From: Sphingomonas sp. Y38-1Y
Lineage (GTDB): Bacteria; Pseudomonadota; Alphaproteobacteria; Sphingomonadales; Sphingomonadaceae
Direction: 5' to 3'
Assembly (NCBI RefSeq): GCF_032391395.1
Contig: NZ_CP135916.1
Span: forward strand, 62,001 to 126,000
DNA length: 64,000 nt
A model generated the notes under the pieces. It was not told where the DNA came from. It did not search any database and worked only from the letters and a program-made list of their open reading frames with translations. Positions 27,447-37,192 of this stretch are shown here, piece after piece; positions within the stretch are counted from its first letter, which is position 1; each line of letters opens with the position of its first letter. The translations under genes were made by a program, and so were the position numbers.

Positions 27447-30368
27447 TCAGAACTTCACGCGAGCGCCGAAGCGGAAGTTGCGACCGATCATGTCGAAGAA
27501 TTGCGGCACCGTCGGATAGCCGAAATTCTGCGGGATCAGCGGCGGATCGCGGTCCGTCAGGTTGTTGACGACGCCGAACAGCTCGAACTGTTCGGTCGCA
27601 CGGATCGTCGTCGACAGGTTGAAATAGGTGCGACCCTCGACCGAATTGTCGTTGATCTGCACGCCCTCGGTGAAGAGATTGTTGTACTTGCCGCTGCCGA
27701 TCGTGCGCATCTGCAGCTGGAGCGTCAGCACGCGATCGTCATAGGTGAGCGAGCTGTTGGTGATGAACCGCGGCGTGCCCGCGGCCGAGCTTTCGCCCGC
27801 CCGCTCGATGAAGCCGGTGCCGGTGATGTCCTCGCCATAGCGATCGAAGTGCGTGCCCGAGAAGCGCGCGGTCAGCGCGCCGCCCATCGACGCCGACAAC
27901 CGGTCGAACGGCAGGCGATAGGACGCTTCGAAATCATAACCCGACCGCTGGATGTAGCCGAGGTTGAGATAGGGATTGTCGACCGTATAGACCGCCAAAC
28001 CGCCGGCATTGTTGCGGCTGATGAACGAGCAGTAATAGGCCTGATCCGGCGTCGGCGTCGCGCCCGTGCAGAAGTTGATGATCTGGTTGGGATCGATCAG
28101 CGCAACGGCATCCTCCACGCGGATGTCGAAATAGTCGACCGAGAATTGCAGGCCGGGCACGAACGGCGGCGAATAGGAGAAGCCGACGGTCTTGGTCTTC
28201 GACTTCTCGGGCTGAAGGCTCGCATTGCCGCGGGTCAGGTTCTCCGTCGCGACCTGGCCGGCAGGACCGCCGCCCACGCCCGAGATGAAGTTACGCGTCA
28301 GGATCGTGCTGACCGCTGGCGTGAACAGCTCGAAGATGTTGGGCGCGCGGATGTCGCGTGAGATGGTGCCGCGGACGAGCAGGCCGCTCAGCGGCTCCCA
28401 GGTCGCGCCCGCCTTCCACGTCGTCACGCTGCCGCTGGAGCTGTAGTCGGTGACTCGCACCGCGCCCTGGACGTCGAGCGAGCGGAGCAGCGGCAGGTCG
28501 CGCGCCAGCGGCACGACCGTCTCGAAATACGCTTCCTTGACGTTGAAGTCGCCGCGCAGCGACCGCGCGTTCGAGCTTTCGTAGCCCGCCGCCTCTGCGA
28601 TCGGGTCGACATAGGTGTCCTGTTCCTCGCGGCGGTACTCACCGCCCACCGCGACCGAGACGGGGCCGGCCCAGGTGCTGAACGGCTCGCCCGACAGGTT
28701 CACGTTGGCGGCAAATTGCTTGTACAGCGTCTCCGTGAACGTGGTTCCGGTGACATAGTCGATCGCGGCGGCCGAGGGCGCGCCCTCGCCGAAGACGTTC
28801 AGCGGCACGCAGCCCGCCGCTGCCGCATTGCCGGCGACGGTCGCGCGGCACGCCGGCCCGCCCGCGGTCTGCACCACGTCGGTCGCAAAGCGGAAGTTCG
28901 ACTGGATGCGGTTGCCGTGAACCCGCTGCGTGTAGAGGTTCTCGCCATAGATCGCGGCGCCCCCCAGCCGCCAGCTGCCGCCGAGCTTGGCGTCGAAGCC
29001 GATCACGCCGCGCTTGGTCTCGTTCTCGATCCGGCTGCGCTGATAGCCGATGTCGGTGCTGTTTCGGCCCAGATTGAAGCTGGTGATCTGGTTGGTCGCA
29101 TTCTGCGGCAGCGCATTCAGACGATTGATCTCGTTTCGCAGCGCGACCGGAATGAAGGGGTTCTGGAGCGAGACGACGATCGGCGTCGCCTGCTCGTTGC
29201 GGGGCGGCAGCGTCTGTGCGCGGCCGACCGTGTTGGCATAGGACGCCTCGGCATAGAGCGTCACGTCGTCAACGACTTCATAGCTCGCCCGGCCATAGCC
29301 GACCCAGCGGCGAACCGATGGCGCGATCGAGACGCCGGTGTTGAAGTTGATGCCCTGATTGCTGCCGCCGCCCTGCATGAAGCTGGCGCCGACATACTGG
29401 CCGTATTGGAAGCGGCCGAGTGAACCGTCCGGATTGATGAAGATCCCGCGAAGCTGCGCCGCCGGCCCGGTGGTCGAGTTGATGAGCCCGCCATTGGTCA
29501 TTGTCGAATAGCGGACGTCGGGCAGGATCAGCTGCGAAGCGAGCCCGTTGGTCGCCCGGCTGGGGTTGGCGACCAGGCCATAGCCCTGCCGCCCCCAGTC
29601 GCGCGTATAGACATCGCCGATACCATCGTTGGTGACGTGGTCGAAGGCGAGCGTCAGGTGGCCGCGCTCGCCCAGCTTGATCCCGCCGACCATGCCGATG
29701 CGGTACTCGCTATTGTCGCCGCGATCCGACGTGCCCGCCTGCGCCTCGGCATTGAGCCCCTCGAAGTCCTTCTTGAGGATGAGGTTGACCACACCCGCGA
29801 CCGCGTCCGAACCCCATTGCGCCGACGCACCGCCGGTGACGATCTCGGCCCGCTCCAGCAGCAGCGAGGGCACCTGATTGAGGTCGATCTGATACCCGCC
29901 AAACCCGGTCGCAATCTGCGGCACGAAGCGATTGCCGTCGACCAGCACCAGCGTGCGCGAGGGCCCAAGCCCGCGAAGGTCGGCGAAATAGGCGCCCGCC
30001 TGGATCGCACGCACGCCGTTGGTGGTGGGCGTCGTCGACGACTTGAAGGCGGGAAGCTCGTTGAGCACCGTCGCGACGTTGGTCGCGCCGCGTGCCTCCA
30101 GCACGCCCTCGCCGATGATCGCCGTCGGCGTCGGCGCGTTGAAGCCGTCGCGTTGCACGCGAGTGGCGGTGACTATGATGTCGTTGGCGCCGCTCGCCGC
30201 CTCCGCCTCGGTCGCGACCTGGCCTGGAACGGGTACCGGCGCGTCCGCCACCGCCTCGGCATCCTGCGCGAACGCGGCCGCCGGGAACGCGAGCCCGAGC
30301 GCGATCGCCGCGGGCGCCGCCGTGCCGCGCATCCATCCGGCGAACCGCTTGCCTGTGGACATCATCAT
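27447..30368 (-). CDS. TonB-dependent outer-membrane receptor
   Basis: A 973-residue receptor. After the signal peptide comes a TonB-box-like stretch (NDIIVTATRVQRDGFNAPTP), then the plug (VLNELPAFKSS...RGLGPSRTLVLVDGNRFVP...ERAEIVTGGASAQWGSDAVAGVVNLILKKDF). A large 22-strand barrel follows, ending FRFGARVKF with the terminal aromatic. It imports a ligand too large for porins, powered by TonB. Its operon with an oxygenase suggests an organic substrate rather than iron. ATG 30368 has GGAGGAGGGG upstream; the longer open frame upstream is not used. Confidence 0.92.
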   Translation of the reverse strand: MMMSTGKRFAGWMRGTAAPAAIALGLAFPAAAFAQDAEAVADAPVPVPGQVATEAEAASGANDIIVTATRVQRDGFNAPTPTAIIGEGVLEARGATNVATVLNELPAFKSSTTPTTNGVRAIQAGAYFADLRGLGPSRTLVLVDGNRFVPQIATGFGGYQIDLNQVPSLLLERAEIVTGGASAQWGSDAVAGVVNLILKKDFEGLNAEAQAGTSDRGDNSEYRIGMVGGIKLGERGHLTLAFDHVTNDGIGDVYTRDWGRQGYGLVANPSRATNGLASQLILPDVRYSTMTNGGLINSTTGPAAQLRGIFINPDGSLGRFQYGQYVGASFMQGGGSNQGINFNTGVSIAPSVRRWVGYGRASYEVVDDVTLYAEASYANTVGRAQTLPPRNEQATPIVVSLQNPFIPVALRNEINRLNALPQNATNQITSFNLGRNSTDIGYQRSRIENETKRGVIGFDAKLGGSWRLGGAAIYGENLYTQRVHGNRIQSNFRFATDVVQTAGGPACRATVAGNAAAAGCVPLNVFGEGAPSAAAIDYVTGTTFTETLYKQFAANVNLSGEPFSTWAGPVSVAVGGEYRREEQDTYVDPIAEAAGYESSNARSLRGDFNVKEAYFETVVPLARDLPLLRSLDVQGAVRVTDYSSSGSVTTWKAGATWEPLSGLLVRGTISRDIRAPNIFELFTPAVSTILTRNFISGVGGGPAGQVATENLTRGNASLQPEKSKTKTVGFSYSPPFVPGLQFSVDYFDIRVEDAVALIDPNQIINFCTGATPTPDQAYYCSFISRNNAGGLAVYTVDNPYLNLGYIQRSGYDFEASYRLPFDRLSASMGGALTARFSGTHFDRYGEDITGTGFIERAGESSAAGTPRFITNSSLTYDDRVLTLQLQMRTIGSGKYNNLFTEGVQINDNSVEGRTYFNLSTTIRATEQFELFGVVNNLTDRDPPLIPQNFGYPTVPQFFDMIGRNFRFGARVKF

Positions 30369-30493
30369 TAGCCCCTCCTCCATGTCGCCGCGCCCTGATC
30401 GGGCGTCTGGGTCGAGGCTGTTGATAGCGGCACCGCGGGCAAGGCGTTTATGCAGGGACGCATGCGACCTTACCCGCCAGTGCACGGATGCGA

Positions 30494-32026
30494 TCAGGCG
30501 GACATCAGTCGACCGACGCGCGCCATGTCCGGCGCGCGATCCAGCCCCCGCAGCGTCTCCAGCAGCTGCGCCGCCCTGCTCGGCGACAGTCGGATTCGCG
30601 CATTGTCGAGGAACTTGGCGTCCAGCGCCGCGTCGCTCAGCCGCGCTTCGGGCACCGATCCGTTACCCTTGGCGAACATCACTTCATGGGCGTGCGTGCG
30701 GCCGCCGGCATCGACCTCGACACTCGCAATGAAGCTTCGCCCATCCGCTCGCTTGGTCTCGGCCGTGCGCGGATGGGTCGCCCATTCGACCTTCGCCATC
30801 ATGGCCTTGACCGCCGGATCGGCGAGCAACGCCGGCGACTGGCACCGCGCATCGATCGGTCGCTTCAGCGCGGCGAGCGCGAGCATGTACGGTACGCTGA
30901 ACTGCGCATCCTCCTGCGTCCGGACGTTCATCTGGTCGGGGTTGGCGACGAAGGGCGGCCCCCACGACCGGATGCGCGTGATTGTCGCGGGATCGATCCG
31001 ATCGCGCTCGATCACGCCGATCAGCGCATCCAGCCGGCTATGGACGTATCGGCAGCAGGCATAGGGCTTGTAGTCGGCGTTGACGATGCGCCACTGCTCG
31101 CCAAGACCGCGCGTCGCAGCAGGCACGTCCCATTTGCTCCAGCCATAGAAGCGAGCGAACCCCGCCGGCCCATCGAGCACGCGCGGATTGCCGGTGAAGC
31201 CGCTCTCGGCCAGCAATGCGGCCGTGACCGCGCCCTGATTGACCCAGCCGACGGGCGTATATTTGACGTTGGACTTGGGGCTGCCCGTCTCCCAGTCATG
31301 GCTCGCCTGAGGCGGGCAATAATAGCCGGCGAGGCCGATCGCGCTCGCCGTCGCCGCTTCCGACAGGCCCAGCATGCGCGCAAGCGCCGCGGCGGCAGCC
31401 ATCATCGCTTCCTGGTTGATGCCGAACACCTCGGGCGTCGTGCCCGTTTCCAGGATCGCCGCGCCCATCGGGCTGCTTGCCGAACTCAGCCGCGCGGCGA
31501 GCTCATAGGCGACGACCAGCGCCAGGATGAAGTCGCGGCCCGAAACCTTGCGCGCCTCCGCTACCGCCATGAGCGCGGGCACGATCACCGGCGGGATGTG
31601 CGGAATCGCGTCGTAATCGAGGCCGTTCATCAGCTCGGCATTGGCAAAGGCGGCGTTGGTCGTGGCGATGCGCGAGCCACCGCCCCAGAGCTGCGCCTCG
31701 CCCGGTCCGCCCAGCCGCGCCATCGCATCGGCCGCAAGCCGGCCCTTGTTGCTTTCCCACCCCGCCAGGCCGCAGCCCAGCGCATCGACCATGCAGCGCC
31801 GCGCGGCATCGACGACGGGCGCGGGCAGATCCTCGTAGCGCAGCGTCGCGGCAAAGCGGACATGGCTTTGCGTGGTGGTGCCGTCCGGCTCCGTCACCGC
31901 GCGGCCCTCGACCGCGGCGGGGTGGCGCGCTGCACCTGGCTTGGCATCCGGCTTGACCTGCTGCGCGGCGGCGCCGGCGATCGGCAGCGCGGCCGATCCG
32001 ATCAGCATGTGGCGGCGGTCGATCAT
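30494..32026 (-). CDS. MmgE/PrpD family protein with signal sequence
   Basis: A 510-residue member of the MmgE/PrpD (2-methylcitrate dehydratase / cis-aconitate decarboxylase-like) family. Landmarks are VVDAARRCMVDALGCGLAG, GLDYDAIPHIPPVIVPALMAVAE, the VKYTPVGWVNQGAVTAALLA stretch and DYKPYACCRYVHSRLDAL. Family enzymes are usually cytoplasmic, but this one begins MIDRRHMLIGSAALPIAGAAAQ, a Tat-like leader, so it may work in the periplasm. It is about 50 residues longer than typical members. It overlaps the SMP-30-like gene upstream (ATGA) and precedes the TonB receptor by 125 bp. Confidence 0.87.
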   Translation of the reverse strand: MIDRRHMLIGSAALPIAGAAAQQVKPDAKPGAARHPAAVEGRAVTEPDGTTTQSHVRFAATLRYEDLPAPVVDAARRCMVDALGCGLAGWESNKGRLAADAMARLGGPGEAQLWGGGSRIATTNAAFANAELMNGLDYDAIPHIPPVIVPALMAVAEARKVSGRDFILALVVAYELAARLSSASSPMGAAILETGTTPEVFGINQEAMMAAAAALARMLGLSEAATASAIGLAGYYCPPQASHDWETGSPKSNVKYTPVGWVNQGAVTAALLAESGFTGNPRVLDGPAGFARFYGWSKWDVPAATRGLGEQWRIVNADYKPYACCRYVHSRLDALIGVIERDRIDPATITRIRSWGPPFVANPDQMNVRTQEDAQFSVPYMLALAALKRPIDARCQSPALLADPAVKAMMAKVEWATHPRTAETKRADGRSFIASVEVDAGGRTHAHEVMFAKGNGSVPEARLSDAALDAKFLDNARIRLSPSRAAQLLETLRGLDRAPDMARVGRLMSA

Positions 32027-32922
32027 CGCTTGGGCTCCTTGAAAGGAATGGCAAAGATGCCGTGCGCGCCCGGGTCCTTGCCGCGCAGTTCGGGATTCAG
32101 AACGTAGGAGATATGCCCCTGCACCACCTGCGCCGCGCCGCGTGCATGAGTGACTCCAACCGGCTCGACCAACCCGTCGGCGAGGGTGGTGACTCGCAAC
32201 GGTGGCTTGCTCGACAGGTCGATGCTGGCGAGCCTGCCGACCCCCTCCACCACCAGCAGCGTGTCACGGCCGGCGAGCCGCATTCCGTCCGGGCGCTGGA
32301 GCGAACGCGACAGGGCGAGCTCGGCTGGCGTGCCCGGCCGGTCGCCCGCGATCGGAATTGCGATCAGCTTGCCGCTCCGAACGCTGTTCACCAGCACGCG
32401 GCCGCGATGAACGACGATCCCGTCCGCCCCGGCGAGTAGCGGATCGGCGATCCACTCGACGGGCGCTTGCCCCGGCACCATGCGGATCACCCGTCCACGC
32501 CCGATGTCCGTCGCATAGACGACGCCCTGACGATCGAGCGTCAGGTCGTTGCAGAATCCGCCACCTGGAAACGGCGCGCTTCGAAGCGCCTCGCCGGTCG
32601 ACAGACGATAGCGGACGATCGCGGTCGGCGTCTGACCCGGCGGGATGCCGGTGCGGCAGGCCCAGAGCGTGTCTCGCGCCGGATCGGCGAGGACGCCGAA
32701 GATACCGCTCGGCGCACCGGGCGCGGGCGCCGTCCATCGCGTCAGCACGGTCTCGCGCGGCCCGGCGCGATAGAGCGCGCCCGTCGCCGTGCCGCCGACG
32801 ATCAGCGCGCCGTCGGGGGTTGAGGTGATGCTTTCCGGGAAGACCCGGCGATCGGCGACCGTGGCTGTAGGTTCGCCAACCAGCATCGCCGTGCCTGCCA
32901 GCGCCGCCCAGATGCGTAGCAT
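32023..32922 (-). CDS. exported SMP-30/gluconolactonase-like beta-propeller
   Basis: A 299-residue protein with an N-terminal signal (MLRIWAALAGTAMLVGEPTATVA) and a six-bladed propeller of the SMP-30/gluconolactonase/LRE type. Repeats seen are FPESITSTPDGALIVGGT, GGGFCNDLTLDRQGVVYATDIGRGRVIRM, LLAGADGIVVHRGRVLVNS and QRPDGMRLAGRDTLLVVEG. The Glu near the start and the Asn-Asp in FCNDL fit metal-ligand positions of lactonases. It probably hydrolyses a lactone in the periplasm. First gene of the minus-strand operon leading to the oxygenase, with AAGGAGG upstream. Confidence 0.85.
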   Translation of the reverse strand: MLRIWAALAGTAMLVGEPTATVADRRVFPESITSTPDGALIVGGTATGALYRAGPRETVLTRWTAPAPGAPSGIFGVLADPARDTLWACRTGIPPGQTPTAIVRYRLSTGEALRSAPFPGGGFCNDLTLDRQGVVYATDIGRGRVIRMVPGQAPVEWIADPLLAGADGIVVHRGRVLVNSVRSGKLIAIPIAGDRPGTPAELALSRSLQRPDGMRLAGRDTLLVVEGVGRLASIDLSSKPPLRVTTLADGLVEPVGVTHARGAAQVVQGHISYVLNPELRGKDPGAHGIFAIPFKEPKR

Positions 32923-33149
32923 CCTATCATTCCTCCTTGATTATGCTACGAGGCGTATCAGAGCCGACGGCGTGCCCCCATGTCCCCAGGTGCCCCGCCG
33001 CTTTTGCGGGAGCGAACGACCGGGGTTATGTGACTGGTAATAAAGCCTTTTAGCTCGACGGAGACGGCCTTGCAGGTCATTGTCCCGCCGGGCTAGGCAG
33101 CCGCAACGCTTATGGCGACGACATAAAACCAATTGCGAGAGGATGGATC

Positions 33150-34619
33150 GTGGAAGCGCTCAGGAACACGCTGGCGGGCATCGATGCCCGGGCCGACACC
33201 CCCTTCTTCATCGGCGGCGACTGGCAGGCGGGATCGGGCGGGCCGATGCTGGAGGTCGTCGCGCCGCATAGCGAGGAAGTGCTGATGCGCTATCCCGAGG
33301 CGACGCGCGAGGATGTCGACCGCGCCGTGGCCGCCGCCCGCCGCGCCTTTGACGAGGGGCCGTGGCCGCGGATGGAACCCGCCGAGCGCGGCGCGGCGCT
33401 CAAGCGCGTCGCCACGCTGCTGCGCGATCGCATGCCCGAGCTTGCCGAGGCCTGGACCGGACAAGTCGGCGCGGTGATCGGCTTCACGCGCAAGGCGTCC
33501 GGCCAGGTGCCGGGCCTGTTCGACTTCTATGGCGACATGGCCGCCGACTATGCCTTCGTCGAGCACCGCACCCGCTCGTCGGGTGGCAAGGTGCGGGTCG
33601 TCGGCGAGCCCGTCGGCGTCTGCGCCGCGATCACCCCGTGGAACGCGCCGCTGGTGCTGCTCTGCTACAAGGTGGCGGCGGCGCTGGCGGCGGGCTGCAC
33701 CATCGTCGCCAAGCCCTCGCCCGAGACGCCGGTCGACTCCCACATCCTCGCCGAGTGCATCGCCGCGGCAGGGTTGCCGGAGGGCGTGTTCAACATGGTG
33801 CCCGGCGGGCGGGAGATCGGCGACCATCTGGTCCGCCATCCTGGTATCGACAAGGTAAGCTTCACCGGCTCGACCGGCGCGGGCAAGGCGATCGCCGGCG
33901 CCTGTGCCGAGCGGCTGGCACGCGTGAGCCTGGAGCTTGGCGGCAAGTCCGCGGCGATCGTCATGGACGATGCGGACCTCGGCGCGGTGCTGCCCAGCCT
34001 CGTCCCCTATTCGATGCCGATCACCGGCCAGGTCTGTTTCTCGCTGACGCGCGTGCTCGTCCCGCGCGCACGGCAGGACGAGGTCATGGACGCCTATGTC
34101 GAGGCGGTCCGCCGCGTGCGCGTGGGCGATCCGTTCGACGACGGCGTCCAGATGGGCCCGCTCAGCCTGTCGCGGCAGCGCGATCGGGTCGAGGGCTATG
34201 TGGCGCGCGGCCGGGCCGAGGGCGCACGCCTCGTCACCGGCGGCGGCCGACCCGCCGAGCACAATCGCGGCTTCTTCTTCGAGCCCACCGTCTTCGCCGA
34301 CGTCACTCCCGACATGACGATCGCGCGCGAGGAGATCTTCGGCCCCGTCGTCTCCTTCATCGCCTATGACACCGAAAGCGACATGGTCGCCAAGGCAAAC
34401 GCCACCGACTACGGCCTGCACGGCGCGGTCTATTCCGCCGACCCGGAGCGCGCCTATGCCGTCGCACGCCAGGTGCGGACGGGATCGCTCACCATCAACG
34501 GCATGGTCGTCGACATCGAGATGCCGTTCGGCGGCTTCAAGCAATCGGGCCTGGGCCGCGAGGGCGGGATCGAGGGACTGGAGAACTACCTAGAGACCAA
34601 GACGATCTACTTTGCTTAG
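33150..34619 (+). CDS. NAD(P)-dependent aldehyde dehydrogenase
   Basis: A 489-residue aldehyde dehydrogenase. ITPWNAPLVLLCYKVAAALAAGCTIVAKPSPETP binds the cofactor, FTGSTGAGKAI is the Rossmann turn, Glu262 in LELGGKS is the general base, and Cys296 in ITGQVCFSLTR the nucleophile. EEIFGPVVSFI and the C-terminal PFGGFKQSGLGREGG are normal. It oxidises an aldehyde to an acid, possibly the product of oxygenase or quinoprotein chemistry in the neighbouring operons. Start GTG 33150 is preceded by GAGAGG. It stands alone, divergent from the lactonase operon across a 227-bp gap. Confidence 0.93.
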   Translation: MEALRNTLAGIDARADTPFFIGGDWQAGSGGPMLEVVAPHSEEVLMRYPEATREDVDRAVAAARRAFDEGPWPRMEPAERGAALKRVATLLRDRMPELAEAWTGQVGAVIGFTRKASGQVPGLFDFYGDMAADYAFVEHRTRSSGGKVRVVGEPVGVCAAITPWNAPLVLLCYKVAAALAAGCTIVAKPSPETPVDSHILAECIAAAGLPEGVFNMVPGGREIGDHLVRHPGIDKVSFTGSTGAGKAIAGACAERLARVSLELGGKSAAIVMDDADLGAVLPSLVPYSMPITGQVCFSLTRVLVPRARQDEVMDAYVEAVRRVRVGDPFDDGVQMGPLSLSRQRDRVEGYVARGRAEGARLVTGGGRPAEHNRGFFFEPTVFADVTPDMTIAREEIFGPVVSFIAYDTESDMVAKANATDYGLHGAVYSADPERAYAVARQVRTGSLTINGMVVDIEMPFGGFKQSGLGREGGIEGLENYLETKTIYFA

Positions 34620-34818
34620 GGGGCGCTGCCAGCGTCGCGGCGTGCGGCATCGATCGAACGTGCGTTTACGGCCAGATCAGACCCGAATAGCCGGCGCAGG
34701 CCACGTCCATCTGCCTGCCCCAGGCAAGTGACCGCCCCGATCTTCGAGGCAAGCAATTCGTGCCGTTCGGCAAAGCGCGTGCGTTGGCCAGCCCGGGCCG
34801 AGCGGGTTAAGACGCCCC

Positions 34819-36303
34819 ATGACCAACGAGGACGTGCCACGGCTGCGTACCGCAAGCGGCGCCGTGCAAGGGGACCGCATGGCGGGCATCGAGCGCTTCC
34901 GCGGGATCCCTTACGCGGCGGCGCCCACCCACGATCGGCGCTTCGAACCGCCGCAGCCGCCCGAAGCGTGGCGCGGCGAACGCCAGGCGACAGAAGCTGG
35001 CGCCACGGCTCCGCAGCGAACGCGCGACCTGCCGGGGCTGAATATCGTGCCACTCGTCGGCACGGGCTGGCGGCCCGGCGACGACTATCTCACGCTCGAC
35101 GTCCTCCGCCCGGCCGGTGCGAGCGGGCGACCCATCATGGTCTTCGTTCACGGCGGCGGCTTCGTGCTCGGCGCCAAAGATGCGCCGGTTCAGGACGGCA
35201 GCAGCTTCGCGCGGGACGGCATCGTCTATGTCGCGATCAACTATCGGCTGGGCATCGACGGATTTCTGCCCATCCCGGGCGTGCCGACCAACCTGGGGCT
35301 GCGCGATATCGTCGCGGCCTTGAAGTGGGTGAACGCGCACGCCGAGGCACTCGGGGGCGATGCGGCCAATGTCACCGTGTTCGGCGAGTCCGCCGGCGCG
35401 ATGGCGATTGCCGATCTGGTGACCTCGCCCCTGGCGCAGGGGCTGTTCCGACGCGCGATCATTCAGAGCGGACATGGCGGCATGACCCGTGCGGTCCCGG
35501 TGGCCGAACGCCTGACCCGCAAGCTTGCCGCCGTCCTGAAGATCACGCCCGATCGCGCCGGCTTTGCCGGAGTCGCGCCGGAGGCGGCGCTGGACGCGAT
35601 GGAGAAGCTCGCACAGCCCACCGCGCGCCTCGATCTGCGTGACGAACATGGCCGCGAGCCGGTGTTCGGCATCAGCCGCTTCGTCCCCGTCCATGGCGAC
35701 GACGTGCTGCCCAAGCGCCCGCACGCGGCTCTGGCGGACGGAGCCGGCGCCGACATCGATGTCCTGATCGGCTCGAATGCGGAGGAGATGAACCTCTATT
35801 TCGTTCCGACCGGCGTGCTGCCCAGGATCAGGCGATCGCTGGCCTGGTGGCTGCTTCGCCGCTCGCAGCCCGGCGCCTGGCGCGTCCTGAACGCCTATGG
35901 TGCCGGGCGCGAGCCCGCCGGAGCGGTGCTGCTGCGGGCGCTCAGCGACCTAGTGTTCCGCTGGCCCGCGCGCCGCTTTGCAGAGGAGCATCGCGGGCGG
36001 ACCTGGATGTACGAGTTCGAATGGGGCAGTCCCCGATACGCCGATCAGCTCGGCGCCTCGCACGGGATGGAACTCCCCTTCGTGTTCGACAGCCTGTCGA
36101 CCACGAGCGGGCCGGAGGGGCTGTGCGGTGAGGCACCGCCCCAGGCCTTGGCCGATCGCATCCACGCGACCTGGGTTCGGTTCGCGACCGATGGGACGCT
36201 GCCATGGCCGCAGTTCAGCCGCGAGCAGCGCCATGTCCACCAGCTCGCGGCCGACCGGACCATCGAGGAGCCGGTCATGCCGGCCGCCGCCTTCCTGCCC
36301 TGA
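34819..36303 (+). CDS. cytoplasmic type-B carboxylesterase
   Basis: A 494-residue carboxylesterase without a signal peptide. It has FRGIPYAAAP, DDYLTLDVLRP, the oxyanion loop VHGGGFVLGAK, the classic elbow VFGESAGAMA (Ser near residue 193), Glu in IGSNAEEMNLYF and His in LGASHGMELPFVFD. It differs from the esterase at 18.86 kb in compartment and in its Glu-Ser-Ala elbow, so the two may act in series, outside then inside the cell. The SDR gene follows after 13 bp. Confidence 0.92.
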   Translation: MTNEDVPRLRTASGAVQGDRMAGIERFRGIPYAAAPTHDRRFEPPQPPEAWRGERQATEAGATAPQRTRDLPGLNIVPLVGTGWRPGDDYLTLDVLRPAGASGRPIMVFVHGGGFVLGAKDAPVQDGSSFARDGIVYVAINYRLGIDGFLPIPGVPTNLGLRDIVAALKWVNAHAEALGGDAANVTVFGESAGAMAIADLVTSPLAQGLFRRAIIQSGHGGMTRAVPVAERLTRKLAAVLKITPDRAGFAGVAPEAALDAMEKLAQPTARLDLRDEHGREPVFGISRFVPVHGDDVLPKRPHAALADGAGADIDVLIGSNAEEMNLYFVPTGVLPRIRRSLAWWLLRRSQPGAWRVLNAYGAGREPAGAVLLRALSDLVFRWPARRFAEEHRGRTWMYEFEWGSPRYADQLGASHGMELPFVFDSLSTTSGPEGLCGEAPPQALADRIHATWVRFATDGTLPWPQFSREQRHVHQLAADRTIEEPVMPAAAFLP

Positions 36304-36316
36304 CGAGACGCGCATC

Positions 36317-37078
36317 ATGTACCTCGATCGATTTCGGCTCGACGGTCGCCGCGCGCTCGTGACCGGCGGCGGGCAGGGTATCGGCCTGGCCTGCTGCGAG
36401 GCGCTGGCCGAGGCGGGAGCGGCCGTGATCCTGGCCGACCGCGACGCGGACGCGATCGGCGCGGCGACCGAGCACCTTCGGCGCATGGGCCATGCGGTCG
36501 AGGGCGTCATCATGGACGTCACCGACAGCCGCCGCGTCACGGCAATCGCCGACGAACTCGGGCCCATCGACGTGCTGGTAAACAATGCCGGAATCGCTCG
36601 CAGCGAAACCGCTGCCGAGGACGTCTCGGACGAACACTGGCTCAACGTCCTCGACGTGAACCTGAACGGCACCTTTTGGTGTGCCCGCGCCTTTGGTCGG
36701 CACATGCTGGCCGCTGGAACAGGTGCGATCGTCAACGTCGGCTCGATGTCCGGCTTCATCGTCAACCGGCCACAGCCACAAAGCTACTACAATGCCTCGA
36801 AGGCCGCAGTGCATCAGCTGACGCGCAGTCTGGCAGCCGAATGGGCATCGCGCGGCGTGCGCGTGAATGCGGTCGCGCCGACCTATATCGCCACGCCGCT
36901 GAACGCCTTTGCGGACAAGGAAGGCGAGATGTACCGCAGGTGGATCGACGGCACGCCGCAGGCGCGTCTGGGTACGCCGGACGAGGTCGCCTCGGTCGTG
37001 CTGTTCCTCGCCAGCGACGCGGCCAGCCTGATGACCGGCAGCATCGTGCTCGCGGATGGCGGTTACACCTGCTGGTGA
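36317..37078 (+). CDS. short-chain dehydrogenase/reductase
   Basis: A 253-residue classical SDR with TGGGQGIG (nucleotide turn), VLVNNAGIAR, catalytic Ser in NVGSMSGFI, and Y-x-x-x-K in YYNASKAAVHQL. The Asp in ILADRDAD after beta-2 favours NAD over NADP. The family oxidises secondary alcohols, sugars and polyols. It is probably co-transcribed with the carboxylesterase before it and so acts on the alcohol or acid released. ATG 36317 is chosen over long upstream open frame. Confidence 0.92.
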   Translation: MYLDRFRLDGRRALVTGGGQGIGLACCEALAEAGAAVILADRDADAIGAATEHLRRMGHAVEGVIMDVTDSRRVTAIADELGPIDVLVNNAGIARSETAAEDVSDEHWLNVLDVNLNGTFWCARAFGRHMLAAGTGAIVNVGSMSGFIVNRPQPQSYYNASKAAVHQLTRSLAAEWASRGVRVNAVAPTYIATPLNAFADKEGEMYRRWIDGTPQARLGTPDEVASVVLFLASDAASLMTGSIVLADGGYTCW

Positions 37079-37120
37079 TCCGATCCGGCAATGCTGCGAT
37101 CCGATCGGCATAGTCACGGC

Positions 37121-37164
37121 ACCTTTCTGAAAGGTCGCATCTCTCCTAAAGCTGTCTGATAGGT
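37121..37164. promoter_or_regulatory. paired palindromic operators before the TonB receptor
   Basis: Two 15-bp sites with centres 29 bp apart. ACCTTTC-T-GAAAGGT (37121-37135) is a perfect palindrome with 7-bp arms around one base. AGCTGTC-T-GATAGGT (37150-37164) matches the same pattern with two arm mismatches. The second lies 28 bp before the receptor start, a position suited to repression. The same pattern recurs in a pair at 42234-42273. Confidence 0.65.
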
Positions 37165-37192
37165 AGCGCCGACTACCGGACTTCTGGAGAGG

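Noticed and set aside
34616..34802. Minus-strand frame ending LLASKIGAVTCLGQADGRG then LRRLFGSDLAVNA
   Set aside because: It looks somewhat protein-like and could be a gene fragment, but it has no recognisable family or start and overlaps the ALDH stop. The 34,620-34,818 gap is best left unassigned.
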